This document shows, in pieces, positions 46,605 through 53,835 of a stretch of DNA of 64,000 nt. The translations under genes were made by a program, and so were the position numbers. Origin of the DNA: Streptomyces sp. NBC_00510 (GTDB lineage Bacteria; Actinomycetota; Actinomycetes; Streptomycetales; Streptomycetaceae); the NCBI GenBank assembly GCA_036013505.1, contig CP107851.1, positions 3,162,001 through 3,226,000 on the forward strand, given 5' to 3'. The notes below the pieces were generated by a model. The model saw only the letters and a list, made by a program, of their open reading frames with translations, was not told the origin of the DNA and ran no database searches. How positions within the stretch are numbered: position 1 is the stretch's first letter; every line of letters starts with the position of its first letter.

Positions 46605-48239
46605 TTATCGGAAGGAAATGGGGTTTCTCCGGCGCAAGACCGTTGCCGCATAGGCACACAAGAGAGCGAGGAGCGACAAAACGAAGGAATAGCGCACCGG
46701 TTGGGTCGCCATGCGGACCACGTCGATCGCCGGGGCGGACGCCGCCCGCCTCACCACCGGCGCCACCAGCAGCGGAACCGCGAGGACACCGGCCAGCCCG
46801 AGCGCGGTGGTGCGGAACACCCCGGCCGCCAGCACCCCGGCCCAGCAGCAGACGAGCGCGAGGGCGACCGAGGCCGCCGTGGCGGAGGCCAGCGCGAACG
46901 GCGCGGGCAGTCCGCCCGCCCCGAACTCTAGGCGCATCGCGACCAGGCCGAGCCCCGTCCCCAGGAGGGCGATCAGCACCGCCGCCGACCCGTTGACGAC
47001 GAGTTTGGCGAGCAGCAGACGGAGTTGACGGGGCACGGGCGCGTGCGCGGGCGCCAGCGCGGGATAGCGGAACTCCTGGCCGTAGGCGAGGGCGCCGAGG
47101 AGCCCGCCGCCCAATGCGGCGGGCGGCAGGGGCAGGGAGTGCGACCAGCCGGTCAGCAGGCGCAGGGAGAAGGCGTCGTGCCCGGTGCGCAGCAGCGCCA
47201 GGGTGGCCAGTCCCGAGGCCAGGACGGAGACCAGCGCGACGAGCCAGGGGCCGCGGACGCCGGTGAGGCGGCGCAGTTCGTAGCGGACGGGCCGGGCGGG
47301 ACCGGCGGGCGGCACCGCGGCGCGCGCGGCCGCCAGGGGCACGGCGGGCCGGTCGCGGTCGCCGTGAGGACCCTCCGGAACACCGGTGTCGGCGACCTCG
47401 TCCGCGAGGCGGTGCAGCAGGATGCCGTTGCGGAAGGCGGTTTCGCCGACCTGAGCGGTGGTCGCGCCGTGCACGCGGATGCGGCTGCCGCTCTCGTGGG
47501 TGATCTCGGTCCCGTCGTCGGTCAGCAGCAGGCCCAGGCGTTCGGCCTGGGGCGAGTGGACGGCCACGTACGGACGCAGCCGGCGGCGGCCGAACTCGTG
47601 GGCGGACTGGTCGGCGACGAGCCGGCCCTTGTCGAGGGTGACGACGCGGTCGCCGAGCCGGCCCGCCGCCTTGGGGTCGGCGCAGGTGACCACGACGGCG
47701 CCGCCGCGCGCCGCGTACGCCTTGAGCAGGCCGTACAACCAGGCGGTGTCGTGCGGGGAGAGCCCTTGGGCGGGATCGTCCAGGAGCAGCGCGGGAGGGT
47801 CTCCGAGGAGCGCCGCGGCCACGCCCAGGCGGCGGTCCATCCCGAGAGAGAAGGTCGACAGGCGCCGTCCGGCCGTTTCGCGCAGGCCCACGATCTCCAG
47901 GACCTGGTCGGCGCGTTCGGCGGGGGCCCCGGCCGCGGCTGCGAGCATGCGCAGGTGGCCGCGCGCGGTCCGGGAGGGGTGGCCGGGGACCTCACCGAGC
48001 AGCACGCCCACCGCGTTGGCCGGATGGGTGTGGCGGTGCAGGGGGCGCCCGCCGAACAGCGTGATGCCGCGGCCCGGTTCGAGTTCGAGCATCAGCCGCA
48101 GGACGGTGGACTTGCCGGCGCCGCCGTCGCCGAGCAGGACGGTGATCTCGCCGGGACGGGCGTCGAAGCTGAGGTCGTCGACGGCGGGGGGCTCTTCGCC
48201 CCGGGACGCGCTGGTCAATCCGATGGCCTGGATCACCAT
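46605..48239 (-). CDS. ABC transporter: ATPase fused to permease
   Basis: A 544-residue fusion. Residues 1-230 form an ABC ATPase (Walker A GDGGAGKST, signature LSTFSLGMDRR, Walker B ALLLDDPAQGLS) of the drug/exporter type. After a linker (about 290-320) there are about six membrane helices with no cysteines or binding motifs. The signature is unusual (FSLGM in place of LSGGQ), as is seen in some DrrA-like ATPases. The substrate is unknown. It starts 29 bases after the Nudix gene and ends 92 bases before whiH. The frame is open upstream of the ATG at 48239, but only through the Nudix gene. Confidence 0.8.
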   Translation of the reverse strand: MVIQAIGLTSASRGEEPPAVDDLSFDARPGEITVLLGDGGAGKSTVLRLMLELEPGRGITLFGGRPLHRHTHPANAVGVLLGEVPGHPSRTARGHLRMLAAAAGAPAERADQVLEIVGLRETAGRRLSTFSLGMDRRLGVAAALLGDPPALLLDDPAQGLSPHDTAWLYGLLKAYAARGGAVVVTCADPKAAGRLGDRVVTLDKGRLVADQSAHEFGRRRLRPYVAVHSPQAERLGLLLTDDGTEITHESGSRIRVHGATTAQVGETAFRNGILLHRLADEVADTGVPEGPHGDRDRPAVPLAAARAAVPPAGPARPVRYELRRLTGVRGPWLVALVSVLASGLATLALLRTGHDAFSLRLLTGWSHSLPLPPAALGGGLLGALAYGQEFRYPALAPAHAPVPRQLRLLLAKLVVNGSAAVLIALLGTGLGLVAMRLEFGAGGLPAPFALASATAASVALALVCCWAGVLAAGVFRTTALGLAGVLAVPLLVAPVVRRAASAPAIDVVRMATQPVRYSFVLSLLALLCAYAATVLRRRNPISFR

Positions 48240-48268
48240 TGCACCATAACGCGCAAATGGCCCGGAAT

Positions 48269-48985
48269 TTACACCTCTGGTCGCAACATAGGCGGATTGA
48301 GGATGGTCGCACCACCCGCGCGGAACAACTGCGCGGGGCGGCCGCCCTGACGGGTCGTGGTGCCGCCGCTGGGGACGAGGAAGCCGACCGTCCCCGTCAC
48401 CTTGCGGTGGAAGTTGCGCGGGTCCAGGGCGACGCCCCACACCGCCTCGTAGACCCGGCGCAGCTCGCCGACGGTGAACTCGGGCGGGCAGAAGGCGGTG
48501 GCCAGAGCCGAGTACTCCAGCTTGGAGCGGGCGCGCTCCACGCCGTCGGCCAGGATGCGCGCGTGGTCGAAGGCGAGGGCACCGTCCTCGCCGTTGCGCA
48601 GCAGTTCCTCGACCGGTGCCCACCGGGCGCTGCGGGCGTCACCCCCGGCGCGGGGCGCGGGCAGGTCCGGGGCGAGCACGAGGTGGGCGACGCTCACCAC
48701 GCGCATGCGCGGGTCGCGCTTGGGATCGCCGTAGGTGGCCAGCTGCTCGAGGTGGACCCCGCTGCCCGCGCGCAGTCCGGTCTCCTCCTCCAGTTCGCGG
48801 GCGGCCGCCCCGGACAGGTCCTCGTCGCCGCGTACGAAGCCGCCGGGCAGCGCCCACCGGCCCTGGTAGGGCGGTTCACCGCGGCGGACCGCGAGGGCGC
48901 ACAGGGCGTGGCTGCGCACTGTGAGCACGACGAGATCGACAGTGACGGCGAAGGGCGGGAAAGCTGACGGGTCGTAGGGCGCCAT
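48269..48985 (-). CDS. NrtR-type Nudix protein with C-terminal winged helix
   Basis: The 238-residue protein has an N-terminal Nudix domain with a complete Nudix box (G-x5-E-x7-REL-x-EE-x-GL, about residues 47-69). A C-terminal winged helix, FTVGELRRVYEAVWGVALDPRNFHRK, is followed by an RPAQLFR end, as in the NAD-metabolism regulator NrtR. NrtR proteins sense ADP-ribose and repress NAD synthesis or pentose genes, and most have a degenerate Nudix box; here it is intact. The ATG at 48985 is ten bases from a palindromic site that may be its operator. Either regulator or ADP-ribose pyrophosphatase, possibly both. Confidence 0.82.
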   Translation of the reverse strand: MAPYDPSAFPPFAVTVDLVVLTVRSHALCALAVRRGEPPYQGRWALPGGFVRGDEDLSGAAARELEEETGLRAGSGVHLEQLATYGDPKRDPRMRVVSVAHLVLAPDLPAPRAGGDARSARWAPVEELLRNGEDGALAFDHARILADGVERARSKLEYSALATAFCPPEFTVGELRRVYEAVWGVALDPRNFHRKVTGTVGFLVPSGGTTTRQGGRPAQLFRAGGATILNPPMLRPEV

Positions 48986-49105
48986 GCCCGCGATCATAGT
49001 CGTCTGCCTGACGATAAACAGCAGGTTGGCGGGATGACGCGACCCGCTTTCGGCCTGTTGTTCGACGTCACGGCGCAGGTCCGGCGTCCGGTGCCGCCGG
49101 CGGGT

Positions 49106-51085
49106 TCAGGCACCGAGCTGGAGTCCGGGAGCCGCCTCCTCGATCACGGCCGTACCGGACACGCCGATCCGCAGCGCGAAGGGCTCCTCGGCCACCCGCA
49201 GCCCGGCGAGCCCGAGGTCGCCGAGCGGGGCGGTGACCAGAGGGCGTAGGGCCACCATGCGTTCGGGGGCGTCGGGGCGGATCCCGGCGAGGGCCATCAG
49301 CATGTGGACGGCCCCGGCCGCGGCCACCGCGGCGGGCCGCGAGGCCGTCGGGTGCGGGGCGGGACGGCGGGAGTCGTCACGCTGCTCCCCCGCGTACATC
49401 TCGGGCAGCCGGTGGCCGAAGGCACCGGCTGCGTCCAGCACGCCCAGGAGAAGCGCCGAGGCCTCTCGCTCGTGGCCGGCGGCCGCCAGCCCGGCGACCG
49501 CGACGGCCGTCTCGTGGACGCGTACCGCTCCGCCGCGGTGGCCGAAGGGGTTGTAGCCGGGGGCCTTGGCGGACAGGGTGCGCAGCCCCCACCCCGAGTC
49601 GAGCTCCGGAGCCGCCAGGAGGCGGGCGAGCTGTTCCGTCTGCACCTTGTCCAGCAGACCGGGGGCGAGCTCGCAACCGCCCAGCAGACCGGTGTCGAGC
49701 AGATGGGCGGCTGCCGAGCCCAGGTGGGGCACGGGTCTGCGGTCAGGGGTGAGCGCGGCGGCCGGGCTCCCGCCGGCCGGGTCGTCAAGCCAGAAGTCCT
49801 CCCGGAACCTCCGGCGCAGCACCTCGGCACGCTCCCGCCACTCCTCAGCGCCCGGGCGTCCGTGGGCCTGCAGCAGATCGGCGCCGTGCAGCATGGCCCG
49901 GTGGGCGTGCGCCTGCACATCGCAGCGCAGCGGACCGCCCGGCGCGGGGTCGGGGACGTATCCGCCCTCACCCGCGACGGACCGAAGCCACCACAGACTG
50001 CGCTCGGCGGCCGGCAGCAACTGTTCGGTGTCCCGCTCCGGAAGTCCCCACCGGCGTGCCTCGGCGAGCAGCGTGACGAAGAGCAGCCCCGCCTCCACTC
50101 CGGAACAGGTGGGCGGCAGATGCGGGCCGGCATGGCGCAGCGGCCCGGGCAGGCCGCCGGTCTCCGGGTCCTGGCGGCGGGCGAACGCCCGCAGGGTGCC
50201 GGCCGCCAGGCGGGTGCCGAGCGGCAGCAGCATGCGGGCCGCCCACAGGGCGTCGGCCGGGGCGGGACCGAGCCGCCACGGGGCGCCCGCCGCCACATGG
50301 ACGTCCAGCGGGTGCCCCGGGTCGCGCAGCAGCAGCGCCCGCAGGTCGTCGAGGGCGGCGCGCAGCAGCGTCTCCGCCCGGCCGTCGGCGCCGCGGATCT
50401 CCGGGGCCGACCAGGGCACGGGGACCGCCGGGGCGGATCCGCCGTTCACGCCGGCCGCCGCGGGCTCCAGCGTCACGCGCAGCTCGATCGTGCGGGACGC
50501 CCCCGCGGGCAGCGCCAGCTCCCAGCACAGCAGCCCGGCGGAGGCCATGGCGCTCTCGGGTGCCGGCACGGCGGTCACCCGGGCCCGCAGGCCCTCCGCC
50601 GACCACAGCAGCCCCGCGTCGCAGACGCTGGGCTGCAGCTCAGGCCCGGAGGATCCGGCGGCGATCGCCGCCAGCTCGGCGAGGTCGGTCGCCAGGGCCA
50701 CCTCGAACGGGATGCGCAGGGCGCGGGAACCGGTGTTGTGGACCGTGATGCGCTCGGTGCCCCCGGCCGTGCGGAGCCTCTCGACGGTGAGGGCCGGGTC
50801 GGGTGCGGTGTCGCCGGGAACGCGGGCGACGGAGGTGAACCGCGCCCGCCCCGCCGTGACGAGCCCGCCCTGCACGGGGACCGGTGGCGCCCCTGCGATG
50901 CGCAGCTCGCAGCGGGCCAGGACCCGGCGGCCGCCCTGGTAGAAGCCGGCGAGGCCGCTTCCGTCCAGTTGTCCGTGCTCCGGCGAGACCGCGAGGGCCG
51001 GGGCCGCGACGCACATCACGGCGTCGTGCACCGGCTGCGGCCCCCGGTCCTGCCGGGGCGGCCGGTTGACCGGCTGCGGGCTCAT
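49106..51085 (-). CDS. Glycogen-debranching-enzyme-like protein (amylo-alpha-1,6-glucosidase family)
   Basis: A 659-residue protein. The N-terminal GDE_N-type beta-sandwich (about 20-215) has DGSGLAGFYQGGRRVLARCEL. The C-terminal alpha/alpha-barrel (about 240-640) has repeated helices and the segment DVQAHAHRAMLHGADLL. This is the architecture of Streptomyces proteins annotated as debranching enzymes or MGH1-like hydrolases. There is no signal peptide. The catalytic acids cannot be assigned with certainty. The ATG at 51085 was chosen because the frame further upstream only crosses the oppositely oriented hydrolase gene. Confidence 0.78.
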   Translation of the reverse strand: MSPQPVNRPPRQDRGPQPVHDAVMCVAAPALAVSPEHGQLDGSGLAGFYQGGRRVLARCELRIAGAPPVPVQGGLVTAGRARFTSVARVPGDTAPDPALTVERLRTAGGTERITVHNTGSRALRIPFEVALATDLAELAAIAAGSSGPELQPSVCDAGLLWSAEGLRARVTAVPAPESAMASAGLLCWELALPAGASRTIELRVTLEPAAAGVNGGSAPAVPVPWSAPEIRGADGRAETLLRAALDDLRALLLRDPGHPLDVHVAAGAPWRLGPAPADALWAARMLLPLGTRLAAGTLRAFARRQDPETGGLPGPLRHAGPHLPPTCSGVEAGLLFVTLLAEARRWGLPERDTEQLLPAAERSLWWLRSVAGEGGYVPDPAPGGPLRCDVQAHAHRAMLHGADLLQAHGRPGAEEWRERAEVLRRRFREDFWLDDPAGGSPAAALTPDRRPVPHLGSAAAHLLDTGLLGGCELAPGLLDKVQTEQLARLLAAPELDSGWGLRTLSAKAPGYNPFGHRGGAVRVHETAVAVAGLAAAGHEREASALLLGVLDAAGAFGHRLPEMYAGEQRDDSRRPAPHPTASRPAAVAAAGAVHMLMALAGIRPDAPERMVALRPLVTAPLGDLGLAGLRVAEEPFALRIGVSGTAVIEEAAPGLQLGA

Positions 51086-51217
51086 GCCACCTCCTCGTCG
51101 AATCGGTCGCTCGGGCGCTGCCGCCACTACCCACGAGAACGGCCGTGTGGGCACTCGGGTCACGCGCCGTCTACCGTTCCTGATCGGGAAGCCGTCCGTA
51201 TCACCGGAAAGAGAGCC

Positions 51218-52528
51218 ATGGCCGTCTACCGTCAGCCGGGAACCGTCATCACCGACCACGCCTTCCAGGTGCCGCTCGACCACGCGGACCCCGGCGGTGA
51301 ACGGATCGAGGTGTACGCACGGGAGGTCGTGGCCGCCGGGAAGGAACGAGATCCGCTGCCCTGGCTGCTGTTCCTGCAGGGCGGGCCGGGCGGCCGGTCG
51401 CCGCGGCCGCTGGGCCGCGACGGCTGGCTCACCCGGGCGCTGGACGACTACCGGGTGCTGCTGCTCGACCAGCGGGGCACCGGCCGTTCCACCCCGGCGA
51501 ACCGGCAGACCCTGCCGCTGCGCGGGGACGCCTCGGCCCAGGCCCGTTATCTGGAGCACTTCCGGGCCGACTCGATCGTCCGCGACTGCGAGCTGATCCG
51601 CCGTGAGCTGCTCGGCGAGGACGGCCAGTGGAGCCTGCTCGGCCAGAGTTACGGCGGCTTCTGCACGCTCACCTACCTGTCCTTCGCCCCCGAGGGCGTC
51701 CGCGAGGCCTTCGTGACCGGCGGGCTGGCCGGCCTGCGCAGCACGGCCGAGGACGTCTACCGGGCCGCCTACCCCCGTGTGGAGCGGAAGGCCGCGGCGC
51801 ACTACGCGCGTTACCCGGAGGACGTCGAGACGGTCCGCGCGATCGTGCGGCACCTGCGCGAGCGCGAGGTCAGGCTCCCGGGCGGCGGACTGCTGACCGC
51901 GGAGGCCTTCCAGACCACCGGGATGCTGCTCGGCACGGGCACCGGCTCGCACACGCTGCACTACCTGCTCGAGGACGCCTTCGTGACCGCAGGATCCGGC
52001 CTCCAGCTCTCCGACTCCTTCCTCGCCGAGGTCCAGGGCCACCTGTCGTTCGCGGGCAATCCGCTCTACGCGGTGCTGCACGAGTCGATCTACGGCCAGC
52101 GTTCGGTCTCGCCGCGGGCCACCGGCTGGGCCGCCGAGTCGGTCCGGGCCGAGTTCCCGCAGTTCGACGTCGACAAGCCGCTGGCGGACGACGCGCCGGT
52201 GCTGCTGACCGGCGAGATGATCTACCCCTGGATGTTCGCCACGGACCCGGCACTGGCGCCGCTGCGCGAGACGGCGCACCACCTCGCGCAGCACGAGGAG
52301 TGGCCCGACCTGTACGACCCGGATCAGCTGGCGCGGAACGAGGTGCCGGTGGCGGCGGCCGTCTATCACGACGACATGTACGTGGACACGGCCGACTCGC
52401 TGGCCACCGCACGCTCGGTCCGCGGCCTGCGCACCTGGGTCACCGACGAGTACGAGCACGACGGGCTCCGGGTGAGCGGCGGCCGGGTCCTCGACCGGCT
52501 GATCCGGCTGGCCCACGGCGAGCTGTGA
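51218..52528 (+). CDS. Alpha/beta-hydrolase, prolyl aminopeptidase (S33) type
   Basis: A 436-residue hydrolase with oxyanion-hole LQGGPGG, the LLLDQRGTGRS strand, nucleophile elbow GQSYGGF (Ser near 142), a large helical lid, and late TDEYEHDGLR with the likely catalytic His. These are hallmarks of proline iminopeptidases that remove N-terminal proline from peptides in the cytoplasm. The ATG at 51218 follows GGAAAGAGAG. The 3' end overlaps the convergent DUF4192 gene by 89 bases, unusually long for this genome. Confidence 0.87.
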   Translation: MAVYRQPGTVITDHAFQVPLDHADPGGERIEVYAREVVAAGKERDPLPWLLFLQGGPGGRSPRPLGRDGWLTRALDDYRVLLLDQRGTGRSTPANRQTLPLRGDASAQARYLEHFRADSIVRDCELIRRELLGEDGQWSLLGQSYGGFCTLTYLSFAPEGVREAFVTGGLAGLRSTAEDVYRAAYPRVERKAAAHYARYPEDVETVRAIVRHLREREVRLPGGGLLTAEAFQTTGMLLGTGTGSHTLHYLLEDAFVTAGSGLQLSDSFLAEVQGHLSFAGNPLYAVLHESIYGQRSVSPRATGWAAESVRAEFPQFDVDKPLADDAPVLLTGEMIYPWMFATDPALAPLRETAHHLAQHEEWPDLYDPDQLARNEVPVAAAVYHDDMYVDTADSLATARSVRGLRTWVTDEYEHDGLRVSGGRVLDRLIRLAHGEL

Positions 52529-53681
52529 GGAGCGCTGCCCGGCGGGCCCGTGCGATGCTCTGCCGCCGCAGGTAGCGGCGGAGCGGCTCCGGTGAGAGGC
52601 CGTTGTTGACGGCGGCGTGGAGCAGCCGGGCGAAGGTGTAGTCGGGGGCGAGGTGCAGGGCGCGGCCGAAGGCCACGCGCGCCGCCGCCTCGTCCCCGGC
52701 GGACCAGGCCACCCAGCCGGCGAGGGTCAGGGGCGCGGCGGCGTGCTCGTGGTAAGGCTCGACGCAGCGCCGGGCGAGCGCCCGCCACAGGCGTACCGCA
52801 GGGTCGGTGTGCGGCGGGTCCATCCACTCGGCGGCCTCGTCGCGGGTGGTGCGGTCCTGCAGGCCGAGAATCATCGTGGCGGCCTCGTCGTCGTCCAGCA
52901 GCGCGTCGTCGCCGCGGTCGGCCTCCGCTCCGTCCCCCACCGGGGTGGCGGCCCGGAAGCGCTCGAGCGCCTCCCGCAGCAGCCGCAGGGTGCTGCGCCG
53001 CACCGCTTCGGAGTCGTCGCGCTCCAGCATGCGGGGGACGAGTGCGGCGGCCGCCGCGTCCAGGGCGTCCCCACGGGCCGTGGAGGCCGGTGCGCCGGGC
53101 GGCGGCGGGGTCAGGCGCTCCTCCATCTCCTTGAGGGAGCCGCTGATCCGCAGGCCCGCGTAGGCGGCCGCCGCGGCCATCACGGAATCGCCGGACCGCG
53201 TGATCCCGATGCCCTCACGCGGGAACCGCTCCGTGTCCGGGCAGCAGTACGACCACCAGCGGCCGGCGGAGACGCACAGCGCCTCGACGACGGGGATGTC
53301 GAGCGTGCCGCAGGCGATCCGCAGCCGCTGCGCCAGCGGACGCAGCCGTTCCATGACCTGGTGGGGGTCCTCGCCGGGAGCGGGCTCCTGGACGAGGAAG
53401 AGCACGATCGCGTCCGGCCGCGCGCCGCGCTGCTCGCTGCCGTTCACGAGGCACTCCGCCAACTGCTGGGCGGCGCCGGGCCACTCGGCGGCGTCCCGCG
53501 GGATGCCGAGCCGGGCCCGGCCGCCGAAACGGCCGTGCTCGCCGTGCAGGGCGATCATCAGAATGCTGTCGTCGGGGTGGAAGCCGCACAGGTAGGGGAG
53601 CGCGGCGGCGAGTTCGGCCGGGCTGCGCAGCGTGACCTTCGGGTCGTCCGAGGGACGGGGGGATTCGGTGTGCTGAGTCAT
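52440..53681 (-). CDS. DUF4192 family protein
   Basis: A 413-residue soluble actinobacterial protein. It begins VTLRSPAELAAALPYLCGFHPDDSILMIAL, the family hallmark. A middle acidic segment and a helical C-terminal part (YTFARLLHAAVNNG) follow, with a highly basic tail after about residue 375. It has no known function. The last 89 bases, which encode mainly the basic tail, overlap the end of the opposing hydrolase gene. It is divergent from recQ with a DnaA-box pair between the two starts. Confidence 0.8.
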   Translation of the reverse strand: MTQHTESPRPSDDPKVTLRSPAELAAALPYLCGFHPDDSILMIALHGEHGRFGGRARLGIPRDAAEWPGAAQQLAECLVNGSEQRGARPDAIVLFLVQEPAPGEDPHQVMERLRPLAQRLRIACGTLDIPVVEALCVSAGRWWSYCCPDTERFPREGIGITRSGDSVMAAAAAYAGLRISGSLKEMEERLTPPPPGAPASTARGDALDAAAAALVPRMLERDDSEAVRRSTLRLLREALERFRAATPVGDGAEADRGDDALLDDDEAATMILGLQDRTTRDEAAEWMDPPHTDPAVRLWRALARRCVEPYHEHAAAPLTLAGWVAWSAGDEAAARVAFGRALHLAPDYTFARLLHAAVNNGLSPEPLRRYLRRQSIARARRAALLTARRGPAGSAGRGPGRRSPGARRARTRR

Positions 53682-53731
53682 GATCCGAAGGTCCCGTACG
53701 CCGTGGATCTCCGCCAGACCCCTCCAAAACC

Positions 53732-53782
53732 TGTGGATAACTCGCGCATATCATCGCAATTATCCGGGGCGGGTTGTCCACA
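53732..53782. promoter_or_regulatory. Pair of inverted DnaA boxes between the DUF4192 gene and recQ
   Basis: TGTGGATAA at 53732-53740 (reverse of TTATCCACA) and TTGTCCACA at 53774-53782 (the preferred Streptomyces DnaA box) face each other. They form the larger inverted repeat CCTGTGGATAA / TTGTCCACAGG. The second box is 53 bases before the recQ start. Confidence 0.6.
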
Positions 53783-53835
53783 GGCTACCTCCCCACGGTT
53801 GGCGCGGTGTCGGTGCCATCGGGTTGCATGGGGGC

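Noticed and set aside
51086..52516. Extension of the debranching-enzyme frame upstream to give a 1136-residue protein
   Set aside because: The extra 477 residues are antisense to the S33 hydrolase gene, which has full family motifs; the ATG at 51085 begins the real domain.
53682..53835. Possible replication origin because of DnaA boxes
   Set aside because: There are only two boxes, and there is no dnaA/dnaN neighbourhood; a Streptomyces oriC has many boxes between those genes.
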